Positions 53,401-62,318 are shown, counted from the first letter of the stretch. The stretch is DNA of 64,000 nucleotides from JBGSTR01 sp963707135 (GCA_963707135.1 CAVPOY010000013.1:124001-188000), one strand, 5' to 3'. Numbers and translations are program-made. Notes: generated from the sequence alone by a model not told the origin.

Positions 53401-54138
53401 TCACAGCCAGGTCTTGTCGAACCAGTGCAGGCCGCCGCGGCCGATGAGGATCAGTGAGGCGAGCGCGGCGGCCCGACGCTGGTCGATCCGTCGGAATCCG
53501 ATGCGCAGATGAACCAGGGCGGAGCCTCGATTGTCGTCGCTGACCAGACAGTAGATCTTCTCAGAGCCCCGCGCCCTGAGATCATTTATGGCGACGCCGA
53601 TCAGATCGGCCGGGAGGTTGTGTTTGCGAAATCTCGGTGCCACGAAAAGATCGGATCCGTAGGCATCTCTCGGACCCAATTCAATGCCGAACACATCGAC
53701 CTGAGGGTGACGCGCCCCATCGACGGAGAACCATCCATAACCGAGTATGTCTTCGCCATGTTCGGCGAGGTAGCCGTGGAAGCCCCGACGCAGCGCATCG
53801 TCCAATCGGGCGAGGGCGGTTTCGCGATCAGGGTTCTCGGCTTGGATCACCGCCCGCAGCGCCGAACGGTCCTCCGGCGTCACCCGTCGCACCCGCACAC
53901 CTGGAATCGGGTTCGCCGGCCATCTCGGGTCGCTGTCGAGCAGATACAGGCTGGTCTCGATCTTGTGATACGAGGCATGAATCAAGTCTTTGGCCAGCCA
54001 GACCGCGCGCCGGTAGAGACGGCGGAGAAACCTGTAAAGCTCCGGACGTCCGGTCCCGTCGAGATCGAACGGTGTATGGAGAAACTGGGTAATTTCCCCG
54101 ATGACCTGGGAACCGGGCAGCCTATTTGCGAGCATCAT
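53401..54138 (-). CDS. GNAT family N-acetyltransferase
   Basis: 245 residues. The acetyl-CoA-binding core is visible: VDVFGIELGPRDAYGSDLFV (beta-4/5), then APRFRKHNLPADLIGVAIND (pyrophosphate-binding loop, with RxxxLPxxL in place of the canonical RxxGxG) and IYCLVSDDNRGSALVHLRIGFRRI trimmed, ending in the usual late beta strands. The N-terminal 80 residues are helical and do not belong to the GNAT core. AGGA precedes the ATG. Substrate unknown; some such enzymes act in lipid or exopolysaccharide gene sets, but no such genes are near. Confidence 0.75.
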   Translation of the reverse strand: MMLANRLPGSQVIGEITQFLHTPFDLDGTGRPELYRFLRRLYRRAVWLAKDLIHASYHKIETSLYLLDSDPRWPANPIPGVRVRRVTPEDRSALRAVIQAENPDRETALARLDDALRRGFHGYLAEHGEDILGYGWFSVDGARHPQVDVFGIELGPRDAYGSDLFVAPRFRKHNLPADLIGVAINDLRARGSEKIYCLVSDDNRGSALVHLRIGFRRIDQRRAAALASLILIGRGGLHWFDKTWL

Positions 54139-54826
54139 GGCCGTGTCCTGCTGGCAATCGGTGCACCGTGGATTCGATGCCTCCAGCCGCCGGTCGTCCC
54201 GTCAGTCGCAAGATTGGCCGCGGCGGCTACCTACGAACATAGGTCAGAGCCCCGCTCGGAACCAGGAATGCACGACGAATGCGGCCTCTCGGCTGACCAG
54301 GCGCGTCCGTAGGTCGCCGAACGGGGTCACGGTCCTCTTGGCGGGTACGAGGGAAAATCAACAGGTCTATCAACAGCCGATCAGCAGAAGCCAGGATAGG
54401 GCTTCCCGATCTGTCGGCTGTTCTGTCTGGACAGCAGCGCATTGGTCAACGCCGCAACCGCACCCTGCGAAGTTAAGGGCAGTGACGAGAAAACCCTGCT
54501 GTGCGGGATGCTCGATACGCTCCACGCGGGGGATATCCGGCACTCTGGGAAAAAGGAAACTACCGCTGTCCTGACTGCAGCGTGGCAATGCAGCCGGGCG
54601 GGTTGCTGCTCGGGCGCGGGGCCATCTGATCAGCCCGGGAGAAGGGACCGCCGGACGTATTCGCCTAAATCGGAAATGCCTTGTCCAACACGTTAAGCCT
54701 CTCTCTGCCGCCGGCGGCTACCGTGGCCTGGCATTGCCCCCAATGCCAGCTGCTGCTGGTCGACCACGGCAGGGTGGTCAAGGACCGGAAGCGCATTGGC
54801 TTAGACGCGACCCGCCGCCAAGTTAC
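54139..54826. other. Long intergenic region with a strong hairpin
   Basis: No gene is supported in 688 bp. A perfect 9-bp hairpin (CTGGCATTG at 54728-54736, loop CCCC, CAATGCCAG at 54741-54749) is enclosed by CCGTGG (54721-54726) and CCACGG (54764-54769). There is no T-run, so it is not a simple terminator. A plus-strand reading containing WHCPQCQLLLVDHGRVV overlaps it and could be a relict. Both flanking genes are on the minus strand. Confidence 0.4.
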
Positions 54827-55309
54827 TTATCGAATGATGTCGGTGATCCGCCAGTCGGTGCCTTCCAGCGAGAGGCGCACATGAGTCGCCCCCCTGCCAA
54901 GGTCGCCGATACGGATCAGGAACCGGTCGTAGGACTCGAAGAAGGCGAAGTCGATGCCGGCGAGCAGGTAGGGCGGGGTCTGGTTGGTAGCCTCGGTGAC
55001 CGCCGCCCGCAGGGTGTCACGGACCCAGGGAAGCGTGACGGCCTGCTCCAGCGCGGAATCCCCGAGACGCTCCAGGTTTCCGCGAATCCAGCCCATCAGG
55101 TTGTTGGGGTCGTCCGATGGCAGCAGCTGACCCACGCCGCTGGTGACCCGCTCCTTGTAATTGGCGCGCAGGGCCGGCAGGTCGACGAGCGGAGCGAGCT
55201 GCGCCGTGTCCTCCTGGCTCAAGGCATTGTCGAGGCGGAACACGTAATAGTAGGGCCAGAGGCCGAAGGCGATCAGCGCGAACAGGAGCAGGTAGCCGAG
55301 AAACCGCAT
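54827..55309 (-). CDS. DUF2939 domain protein
   Basis: 160 residues with an N-terminal signal anchor (RFLGYLLLFALIAFGLWPYYYVF). DUF2939 motifs follow: LDNALSQEDTAQLAPLVDLP, ALRANYKERV and the C-terminal YDRFLIRIG with LSLEGTDWRITDIIR. The family is probably envelope-located in proteobacteria and has no known function. Divergent from the DUF4126 gene, with overlapping promoter boxes between them. Confidence 0.83.
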   Translation of the reverse strand: MRFLGYLLLFALIAFGLWPYYYVFRLDNALSQEDTAQLAPLVDLPALRANYKERVTSGVGQLLPSDDPNNLMGWIRGNLERLGDSALEQAVTLPWVRDTLRAAVTEATNQTPPYLLAGIDFAFFESYDRFLIRIGDLGRGATHVRLSLEGTDWRITDIIR

Positions 55310-55344
55310 CGCATTTTACTTCCCGAGGTGCAGGCTGGGCGCGC

Positions 55345-55375
55345 ATTCTAACCCGAAGGCGCGGACGGCTATAAT
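55345..55375. promoter_or_regulatory. Divergent -10 boxes between DUF2939 and DUF4126 genes
   Basis: On the minus strand GTTAGAATGCGCGC places a TAGAAT -10 box at 55345-55350, 36-41 bp before the DUF2939 start. On the plus strand GGCTATAATCGCGCG places a perfect TATAAT at 55370-55375, about 150 bp before the DUF4126 start. The two promoters face away from each other and overlap in their -35 regions, neither of which matches consensus well. Confidence 0.5.
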
Positions 55376-55523
55376 CGCGCGATGTGAGGGGGCGTGGCGT
55401 CTGGTCGGGCCCTGCCGGCACCTTAGGGGGCATCGCGACGGCTTGGCCGCCAGAAGTTGGTCACTTGCCGCTTCTAGCTGCTAGCCGATTGCTTCGTCCC
55501 GCTTCAACCAATCCGAGGTTCCA

Positions 55524-56231
55524 GTGGATGATCTGACCCAGACGCTTGCGTTGACCCTCGGCGCGAGCTGGGCGAGCGGCATCAATCTCTACGCCGCGAT
55601 TCTGGTACTCGGGTTCCTGGGCGCGACGGGTTCCGTGACCCTGCCCGCGGGCCTCGAGCTGCTTTCCGACCCGCTGGTGATGATCGCCGCGGGCGCCATG
55701 TACCTGGTCGAGTTCTTCACCGACAAGGTCCCAGGCGTCGACACCGCCTGGGACGGCCTGCACACCTTCGTCCGGATTCCCGCCGGGGCCCTGATGGCCG
55801 CGGGCGCGGTCGGCGATGTGGGTCCCGCGGCGGAACTGGCGGTCGCCCTGGTCGGCGGCGGCGTCGCGGCGGCCTCCCACGCGGCCAAGGCCGGCACGCG
55901 GGTGCTGATCAACACCTCGCCCGAGCCCTTCACCAACTGGGCGGCCTCGATCACCGAGGACATCGGGGTTGTGGGCGGGCTGCTGCTGGCATTGAACCAC
56001 CCGGCGGTTTTCCTGGCGCTGCTGGCCCTGTTCTTTATCCTGCTGATCTGGCTGTTGCCGAAGCTCTGGCGGGGTATCCGACGGGTGTTCGGGGCAGTCG
56101 GGCGTCTGTTCCGCTGGGGTCGCGCCGAGCCGGCCGGTTCGAATCCAGGCGCGCGCGAATTCAGGTCGAAGGACGAACCCCATGACGCCGACTCGCCCGA
56201 TGCGCGGGCCCCGACGGCGCGGAAGGGCTGA
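55524..56231 (+). CDS. DUF4126 family membrane protein
   Basis: 235 residues, GTG start. DUF4126 features: LALTLGASWASGINLYAAIL at the N-terminus, AMYLVEFFTDKVPGVDTAWD, HTFVRIPAGALMAAGAVGDV and INTSPEPFTNWAASITED. Four to five hydrophobic helices are separated by short loops; the C-terminal 60 residues are basic and hydrophilic. It is 6 bp upstream of the cca gene and co-transcribed with it. The family has no known function. Confidence 0.85.
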   Translation: MDDLTQTLALTLGASWASGINLYAAILVLGFLGATGSVTLPAGLELLSDPLVMIAAGAMYLVEFFTDKVPGVDTAWDGLHTFVRIPAGALMAAGAVGDVGPAAELAVALVGGGVAAASHAAKAGTRVLINTSPEPFTNWAASITEDIGVVGGLLLALNHPAVFLALLALFFILLIWLLPKLWRGIRRVFGAVGRLFRWGRAEPAGSNPGAREFRSKDEPHDADSPDARAPTARKG

Positions 56232-56237
56232 TCGGCG

Positions 56238-57521
56238 TTGACGGCCTCCGGACAAGACAAAGCTGAAAGGGCGGCGAGCCCGACCGACGGGCTCGAAACC
56301 TACCTGGTCGGCGGTGCCGTTCGAGACCGGCTCCTGGGGCGCCCGGTAAAGGAGCGAGACTTTGTCGTCGTCGGTGCAACCGCCTCGGATCTGTTGAGGC
56401 GTGGGTTCCAGCAGGTCGGAAAGGACTTTCCCGTCTTCCTGCACCCGCAGACCAAGGAGGAATACGCGCTCGCGCGCACCGAGCGCAAGACCGCGCCCGG
56501 CTACCACGGGTTCTCGGTGCATGCGGACCCAGGCGTCACGCTGGAGCAGGACCTGCTGCGCCGCGATCTCACCATCAACGCGCTGGCCGAAGACTCGACC
56601 GGCGCCCTGATCGACCCCTACGGCGGGGCCGCGGACCTGCGCTCGCGGGTGCTGCGCCATGTGTCGCCGGCCTTCGCGGAGGATCCCTTGCGGTTGCTGC
56701 GCGTCGCGCGGTTCGCGGCCCGCTACGCCGACCTGGGATTCAGCGTCGCCGGGGAGACCACGGCCCTGATGCGCGACATGGTCGACGCCGGCGAGGTGGA
56801 TGCGCTGGTGCCGGAGCGGGTTTGGCAGGAGCTGGCAAAGGCCCTGGCCGAGCCGGTGCCCTCCAGGTTTTTCGAGGTCCTGCGCGACTGCGGTGCACTG
56901 GCCCGCCTGATGCCGGAGGTCGACCGGCTCTGGGGCGTGCCCCAGCCCGTGCGCTGGCACCCGGAGGTCGACACCGGCGTGCATGCGATGCTGGTGCTTG
57001 ATATGGCCGCCCGCTTGTCGCCGGACACCGAGGTGCGTTTCGCGGCGCTCTGTCACGACCTGGGAAAGGGCACCACCCCGGCCGATATCCTACCCAGCCA
57101 CAAGGGTCACGAGGAGCGCAGCGTCGCTCTGCTGGAACAGGTCTGCGACCGCTTCAAGGCGCCCAATCGGCAGCGGGAGCTGGCCCGGATCACGGCCCGC
57201 TACCACGGGCTGGTCCACAAGCTCGACGAGCTGCGGTCGGCGACGATCCTGGACCTGCTCGAGGGTGCGGACGCGTTTCGCCGACCGGACCGCTTCGAGC
57301 AGATGCTCGTCGCCTGCGAGGCCGATTACCGAGGCCGGACCGGCTACGCGGACCGCCCTTACCCCCAGGGCGAACACCTCCGCCGGGTCTTTGCCGCGGT
57401 TTCTGCGCTCGACGTCGGCGCCATCGCGGCGGCGGCCCGCGAGCCCCGGCTGATTCCGCAGCGCATCCGCGAGGCCCGGATCGCCGCCATCCGCCAGGCG
57501 CGCGGTGCCGATCGAGCTTAG
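56238..57521 (+). CDS. cca: CCA tRNA nucleotidyltransferase with HD domain
   Basis: 427 residues from TTG. The nucleotidyltransferase head has YLVGGAVRDRLLGRPVKERD (the GG..RD motif), then the catalytic DFVVVG, followed by LLRRDLTINALAED and DPLRLLRVARFAARY. A C-terminal HD phosphohydrolase domain (RFAALCHDLGKGTTPADILP, HKGHEERS) is typical of the gammaproteobacterial bifunctional enzyme. It repairs and adds CCA at tRNA 3' ends in the cytosol. Length matches the E. coli enzyme (412). A short inverted repeat (TATCAG...CTGATA, 57540-57557) follows the stop. Confidence 0.94.
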   Translation: MTASGQDKAERAASPTDGLETYLVGGAVRDRLLGRPVKERDFVVVGATASDLLRRGFQQVGKDFPVFLHPQTKEEYALARTERKTAPGYHGFSVHADPGVTLEQDLLRRDLTINALAEDSTGALIDPYGGAADLRSRVLRHVSPAFAEDPLRLLRVARFAARYADLGFSVAGETTALMRDMVDAGEVDALVPERVWQELAKALAEPVPSRFFEVLRDCGALARLMPEVDRLWGVPQPVRWHPEVDTGVHAMLVLDMAARLSPDTEVRFAALCHDLGKGTTPADILPSHKGHEERSVALLEQVCDRFKAPNRQRELARITARYHGLVHKLDELRSATILDLLEGADAFRRPDRFEQMLVACEADYRGRTGYADRPYPQGEHLRRVFAAVSALDVGAIAAAAREPRLIPQRIREARIAAIRQARGADRA

Positions 57522-57655
57522 CCGGCGTCGCCTTTGCAATATCAGTATCCGCTGATAGTATTCGTGGCCTTCAGCGGGACCGGCGTATCGGGGGCGAAAG
57601 CCGACCCGCCCGGCGCCGCCACCTGCCCGAAACGGGCCCCAGCAAGGAGCCTTCG

Positions 57656-58147
57656 ATGTCCCGGATCCATTACGACGCCCACCCGTCGATGTTCCGAATG
57701 CGACCGTTCACCACGCTGCTGGTTATCCTGATCATGCTGGCCGGCATAGCGATCGCCGTGCTCGGCAAGCAGGCTTTGCCGGCGGCCCTCGGCGCTGAAT
57801 TGCACCAGGTCGGCGGCCAGGCCGTACAGACGGCGGGAATCGCCCTGTTCGCGCTGGCCGCGCTCCAGTTGCTGGGCTGGTGGGTCTCCACCCGGTCCGA
57901 TCGCCTCACCGTCAAAGACGACGAGCTGGTCTGGACCCATGGCCTGCTGAACAAGCAGTACACCGAGATCAACATGTCCTCGGTGCGGTCCGTCCGGGTC
58001 CGCCAGAGCCTGTTTCAGCGGATCATGAACGCCGGCGACGTCACCGTTTCCACCGCCGGCGACACGCCGGAGCTGATGGTGCGCGGTCTTCCGAACCCGA
58101 GGCGGATCAGCGACCTGGTCAAGGGCCAGGCGCCAGAGAAGGCCTAG
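57656..58147 (+). CDS. PH domain (bPH2-like) membrane protein
   Basis: 163 residues. Two membrane helices (about 19-37 and 60-80) precede a bacterial PH-like domain: RSDRLTVKDDELVWTHGLLN, YTEINMSSVRSVRVRQSLFQ, AGDVTVSTAGDTPELMVRG and PNPRRISDLVKG. It has the compact build of the YdbT/YvbH family. A ribosome-binding site AAGGAG is well placed. It ends 1 bp before the next GTG-started gene, so the two are coupled. Function unknown. Confidence 0.82.
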   Translation: MSRIHYDAHPSMFRMRPFTTLLVILIMLAGIAIAVLGKQALPAALGAELHQVGGQAVQTAGIALFALAALQLLGWWVSTRSDRLTVKDDELVWTHGLLNKQYTEINMSSVRSVRVRQSLFQRIMNAGDVTVSTAGDTPELMVRGLPNPRRISDLVKGQAPEKA

Positions 58148-58148
58148 C

Positions 58149-58448
58149 GTGGGCACCGAGGACCGCGGCGACCTGAAGCTGCTGGCGGTGGCCCTGCTGG
58201 CCGCCGTGCTGCTGCTCGGCCTGTTGGTCCTCTTTCTGCTGCCCGCGGCGGCCCCGGTGGCGGCATCGCTGAACGAGGGTCTGGGGCTCAGGGATGCGGC
58301 GCCCTGGGGGTTTGGCGTCACGCTGGCGCTGTTCCTGGTCCTCGCCGTCGCGGCGGGGGACGGGCTGATCGGCGAGCTGCAGTTCATGCTCGGGTCCTTT
58401 TTCTCGTTTTTCCTAATCCTGACGGTGCTGATCGCCTGGGTGTACTGA
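58149..58448 (+). CDS. Small polytopic membrane protein
   Basis: 99 residues from GTG with three predicted helices: LLAVALLAAVLLLGLLVLFL, WGFGVTLALFLVLAVAAGDG and FMLGSFFSFFLILTVLIAW. No charged catalytic residues. It directly follows the PH-domain gene and is likely its partner. I do not recognise a family. Confidence 0.7.
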   Translation: MGTEDRGDLKLLAVALLAAVLLLGLLVLFLLPAAAPVAASLNEGLGLRDAAPWGFGVTLALFLVLAVAAGDGLIGELQFMLGSFFSFFLILTVLIAWVY

Positions 58449-58473
58449 GGCGGTGCGACCGATCGGACCCCTT

Positions 58474-58512
58474 GCGGGCCCCGCTGTCTCGGCGGCCCGC
58501 GCCGGTTAGAAT
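58474..58512 (+). promoter_or_regulatory. Hairpin and -10 box between the small membrane protein and TerC genes
   Basis: GCGGGCC (58474-58480) pairs with GGCCCGC (58494-58500), forming a GC-rich hairpin after the stop at 58448, without a T-run. Immediately downstream, GGTTAGAATGCCGG holds a TAGAAT box (58507-58512), probably the -10 of the TerC gene, 153 bp before its start. No yybP-ykoY element is seen in this leader. Confidence 0.4.
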
Positions 58513-58664
58513 GCCGGCTCTACCGCATGGCGCCGTGCCGGCGGTGAGAACAACTCCCCGCGGCGACGAAATCGACCGCAGCTTCGAGCGCCGCTCCGGC
58601 CAAGACGCCTAGCCGATCGATCTGCTCGAGGCGGTCTTCTTCCTGTACGGATTCGGAGACTCAG

Positions 58665-59501
58665 ATGTTCGAATGGATCACGAGCCCCGAGGCCTGGCTG
58701 GCGCTGGTTACGCTGACCGCGCTCGAGATCGTGCTCGGCATCGACAACATCATCTTTCTGTCGATCATCGTCGGGCGGCTGCCGGAGCACCAGCGCAACC
58801 GGGCACGGATCCAGGGCCTCGCGTTCGCGATGATCACCCGCATCCTGCTGCTGCTCTCGTTGGCCTGGATGATGAGGCTCACCGGACCGTTGTTCACCAT
58901 CCTGCCCGGCTACGCGGCGACCCTGACCGACGAGCACCTGCGGGACGCCCTGGCGGTCTCCGGTCGGGACCTGATCCTGATCCTCGGTGGGCTGTTTCTG
59001 CTCTGGAAGAGCGCGCAGGAGATCTACGACAATCTGGAGGGGTCCGAGCACGAGAGCGAGGTGCGTCCCGCGTCGCGGTATTGGATGGTGCTGGTCCAGA
59101 TCGCGATCATCGACATCGTCTTCTCGCTGGACTCGGTTATCACGGCGGTCGGCATGGCCAGGGACGTGCCGGTGATGGTGATCGCGATCATGCTCGCGGT
59201 CGGTGTGATGATGGTCGCGGCCAAGTCGATCGGCGACTTCGTCGATTCCCACCCAAGCATCAAGATGCTGGCCCTGAGCTTCCTGACGCTGGTGGGTGTG
59301 GTACTGATCGCCGACGGCATGGGCCAGCACATTCCGAAGGGCTACATCTACTTCGCAATGGCCTTCTCGGTAGCGGTCGAGATGCTGAACATTCGCGCCC
59401 GCCGGATCCATGCGCCGGCCCCGGTGCATTTGCACGGGACCCCGCACGCGGCGCCCGAGGAGGGCGATAGAGACCCAACCTCGGGTGGTGCGGCCAGCTG
59501 A
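58665..59501 (+). CDS. TerC family membrane protein
   Basis: 278 residues with about seven membrane helices. TerC hallmarks: LTALEIVLGIDNIIFLSIIV near the N-terminus and IAIIDIVFSLDSVITAVGMA in the middle, each with conserved acidic residues in the membrane. The closest type is YgdQ/YoaE-like, without CBS domains. TerC proteins export divalent metals such as Mn2+ or help load metal onto secreted proteins. The long leader suggests regulation. A second putative Mn2+ exporter with a Mn2+ riboswitch lies 4 kb downstream. Confidence 0.88.
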   Translation: MFEWITSPEAWLALVTLTALEIVLGIDNIIFLSIIVGRLPEHQRNRARIQGLAFAMITRILLLLSLAWMMRLTGPLFTILPGYAATLTDEHLRDALAVSGRDLILILGGLFLLWKSAQEIYDNLEGSEHESEVRPASRYWMVLVQIAIIDIVFSLDSVITAVGMARDVPVMVIAIMLAVGVMMVAAKSIGDFVDSHPSIKMLALSFLTLVGVVLIADGMGQHIPKGYIYFAMAFSVAVEMLNIRARRIHAPAPVHLHGTPHAAPEEGDRDPTSGGAAS

Positions 59502-59540
59502 TAATGTCGGTGCCTGAGGCGGCTGGTCGCCGGAGCGGTC

Positions 59541-61049
59541 TCAGCCTACTGCCTTCAGCTCCCCGCTACGCTCGAGCAGGATCTGCGTGAGCAGGGGCAC
59601 CGGGCGCCCGGTGCCGCCTTTCTCCTTGCCGCTGACCCAGGCGGTGCCGGCGATATCCAGGTGCGCCCAAGGGTAGGCCTTGGTGTAGCGGGCAAGGAAG
59701 CAGGCGGCCGTGACGGCGCCGCCTTCTCGGCCCCCGACATTGGCCATGTCCGCGAAGTTGCTGTCGAGCTGCTGCTGGTAGTCGTCCCAGAGCGGGAGGC
59801 GCCAAGCGCGGTCCCCGGCCGCCTCGCCGGCGGCGACGATCTCGGCGGCCAGGGCGTCGTCCTTGGTGAACAGACCTGACGGATGCTTGCCCAGCGCGAC
59901 CACACAGGCGCCGGTCAGAGTAGCCATGTCGATGACCACGGCCGGGTCGAAGCGCTCGCAGTAGGTCAGCGCGTCGCAGAGGATCAGCCGGCCCTCGGCG
60001 TCGGTGTTCAGGATCTCGATGGTCTGACCGGACATGCTTTTTACGATGTCGCCGGGCTTGTTCGCGGCGCCGTCGGGCAGGTTCTCGGAGGCCGGAACCA
60101 CGCCGATCAGGTTGATCGGTAGCCGCAGCCGGCAGGCCGCCTCGACGGCGCCAAAAACGCTCGCGCCGCCGCACATGTCGTACTTCATCTCGTCCATCTC
60201 GGCGGCGGGCTTCAGCGAGATCCCCCCGGCGTCGAACGTCAAGCCCTTGCCGACCAGTACGACGGGCTTGGCGTCGTCCTTGCCGCCCCGGTAGTTGAAG
60301 ACGATCAGCTTGGCGGGCTCCCGGCTACCGCGCGACACCGACAGCAGCGCGCCCATGCCGAGCTCGCGCATGTCGCTTTCCTCGAGCACTTGGACCTTGA
60401 GTGGGCCGAATCGGCGCCCGAGCTCTTTCGCCTGGTCGGCCAGGTAGCCGGGTGTGCAAATATTGCCCGGCAGGTTGCCGAGCTCCTTGGCGCTTTGCAC
60501 GCCGGCGGCCATGGCCGCGCCGTGCCGGACGGCCTTTTCGGCCTCATTCATGTCCTCTTTGTCCGGGACCCAGAGCGACAGGTGTTTCAGGGGTGTCTTC
60601 GGGGCCTGCTTGTCGTCCTTGGTCCGGGAATAGCGGTAGGCCCGGTCCTCGGCGGTAGTCACCAGATCCCGGGCCGCGAGGTAGAGGTCGGCGCCCCGGG
60701 GCACCAGGGCTGGAAGTGTGAACAGGGCTTCGCCCGCGTGAGTCCGCTGCAGCAGGTCGACCGCGGCCGCTACCGCCTGGCGGTAAAGGGCGCGGGTAAA
60801 GTCCTTTTGTTTGCCGCAGCCGATCAGCAGTACGCGCTCGCCGGCGACGCCCGGCAGATCGTAGAGCATCAGCGCTCGGCCGCACTCGCCGTCCAGGTCG
60901 CCTCGCTTCAGCAACTCGGTGAGCCGGCCGCCGCTCGCCTTGTCGATCGACTCCGCGGGCCCGGCGAGCTTGCGTTTATCGAACACCCCCAGCACGAGGC
61001 AGGCCGTCTTCTGTTTTGCCGGGTCGCCGGTCTTGGTCTTGAAGTCCAT
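59541..61049 (-). CDS. pepA: Leucyl aminopeptidase (M17)
   Basis: 502 residues from the ATG at 61049, which has AGGAG six bases upstream; a longer in-frame extension to 61301 overlaps lptG and is not supported. M17 catalytic motifs: VGKGLTFDAGGISLKP (metal-binding lysine and aspartate), DMCGGASVFGAVEAA, and the signature NTDAEGRLILCDAL with Asp and Glu metal ligands. It is a hexameric, Mn/Zn-dependent cytosolic aminopeptidase; E. coli PepA also binds DNA. Divergent from lptG, as in many gammaproteobacteria, where lptF-lptG occupy that place. Confidence 0.93.
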   Translation of the reverse strand: MDFKTKTGDPAKQKTACLVLGVFDKRKLAGPAESIDKASGGRLTELLKRGDLDGECGRALMLYDLPGVAGERVLLIGCGKQKDFTRALYRQAVAAAVDLLQRTHAGEALFTLPALVPRGADLYLAARDLVTTAEDRAYRYSRTKDDKQAPKTPLKHLSLWVPDKEDMNEAEKAVRHGAAMAAGVQSAKELGNLPGNICTPGYLADQAKELGRRFGPLKVQVLEESDMRELGMGALLSVSRGSREPAKLIVFNYRGGKDDAKPVVLVGKGLTFDAGGISLKPAAEMDEMKYDMCGGASVFGAVEAACRLRLPINLIGVVPASENLPDGAANKPGDIVKSMSGQTIEILNTDAEGRLILCDALTYCERFDPAVVIDMATLTGACVVALGKHPSGLFTKDDALAAEIVAAGEAAGDRAWRLPLWDDYQQQLDSNFADMANVGGREGGAVTAACFLARYTKAYPWAHLDIAGTAWVSGKEKGGTGRPVPLLTQILLERSGELKAVG

Positions 61050-61209
61050 AGAGTGCTCCTGAACGGACTGGGAGTGAGTCGGGTCGAGTCGGATCGAGGC
61101 TCGCGGCCGAATCCGGTGATAGCATGCCGGCTGCGAGTCTACCGAAATCCGGGCGGGTGTCGAGGCTGCCCCGGTGAAGTTTGGCGGCAATGAGCACGGG
61201 AGCGTTGCG

Positions 61210-62274
61210 GTGAGGATCCTCAATCGGTATCTGGCGGGGGCGGTCGTCGGCGGCACGCTGATGACCCTTGGCGTGCTGCTCCCGCTGCTCGGGTTCTTCA
61301 TACTGGCCGACGAGATGGAACAGGTTGGCGTGGAGCACTATCAGTTCCGGGACGCCTTGCTGTTCATGGTCCTGTCCCTTCCGCGCTATGCCTACCAGGT
61401 CTTCCCGATCGCCACCCTTATCGGGGCGCTGGTGGGGCTGGGGGCGCTCGCGGGCCGCTCGGAGCTGGTCGCCATGCGCGCGGCCGGCGTGTCCGTGGGC
61501 AGGATCGTCGGGGCCGGATTGCTCGGGGGAATGCTGCTCGCGGCCGCCGCCCTGGTCGTCGGCGAGGTGATCGCCCCCGCGGCCGAGCAGCGCGGCATCG
61601 AGATGCGACGCCACGCCCTTTCGGGCGACGTGGCCCAACAGACGCCGTACGGGTTCTGGGCGATCGATGGTCATGCCTACGTTAACATCCGTGAGATCCA
61701 GTCCGGGACCAACCTGCGGGACATTTCGATCTATGAAGTGGATTTCGAGAGCGGGGCCCTGGACGCGACGCACGCGGCGGGTGCCCGCTATGTCAACGGC
61801 GAATGGGTACTCGAGGACATAGAGCGCAGCCGCGTCCGGGCCGACGGGGTCGAGGTGGAGCGGATACCGAGCGCAGGATGGACCTCGATGCTCGATCCGG
61901 GGCTGCTCAAGGTGATCGTCGCCGACCCGCGGGCGCTGCCGGTTTGGGGGCTCTACAAATACATCCAGTTCATGGCCGTAACGGAGCAGGACGCGAGCGC
62001 CTACGAGGTGGCCTTTTGGGGCAAGGTCGTGCATCCCCTGCTCACGCTGTCGATGATCTTCGTCTCAGTCCCGATCCTGCTCGGTTCGGCCCGCAGCAGC
62101 GGGATGGGCTCGCGACTCTTCTTTGGTGTGCTGGTTGGCATCGGCTACTACCTGGTCAGCCGCACCTTCACCTATCTGTCGCTGCTCTACGATCTGAGCC
62201 CCCTCGTTGCTGCCGTACTTCCACCGCTGCTGTTCGTGCTGGGTGCCCTCTTGGTGCTGCGGCGGGTGGGTTGA
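61210..62274 (+). CDS. lptG: LptG-type lipopolysaccharide export permease
   Basis: 354 residues if started at GTG 61210 (GGGAG upstream), giving the normal N-terminus VRILNRYLAGAVVGGTLMTL; an in-frame GTG at 61174 would add 12 residues. Three N-terminal helices, a periplasmic beta-jellyroll (about 130-260: YGFWAIDGHAYVNIREIQSG, WVLEDIERSRVRADGV) and three C-terminal helices match LptF/LptG. The protein pairs with LptF and the LptB ATPase to extract lipopolysaccharide from the inner membrane. In the usual arrangement lptF lies between pepA and lptG; here it is absent. Confidence 0.9.
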   Translation: MRILNRYLAGAVVGGTLMTLGVLLPLLGFFILADEMEQVGVEHYQFRDALLFMVLSLPRYAYQVFPIATLIGALVGLGALAGRSELVAMRAAGVSVGRIVGAGLLGGMLLAAAALVVGEVIAPAAEQRGIEMRRHALSGDVAQQTPYGFWAIDGHAYVNIREIQSGTNLRDISIYEVDFESGALDATHAAGARYVNGEWVLEDIERSRVRADGVEVERIPSAGWTSMLDPGLLKVIVADPRALPVWGLYKYIQFMAVTEQDASAYEVAFWGKVVHPLLTLSMIFVSVPILLGSARSSGMGSRLFFGVLVGIGYYLVSRTFTYLSLLYDLSPLVAAVLPPLLFVLGALLVLRRVG

Positions 62275-62318
62275 GCGCGCGCCGGACCTTTTCGGGCCGG
62301 CAGCCTGTATCGCGAGTC

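Noticed and set aside
58449..58664. A yybP-ykoY riboswitch before terC
   Set aside because: The GGGGAGUAG and GUCAACA blocks are missing; only a GC-rich hairpin and a promoter box are present.
61050..61301. N-terminal extension of PepA
   Set aside because: It would overlap the start of lptG, and the ATG at 61049 has a perfect AGGAG site and matches normal PepA length.
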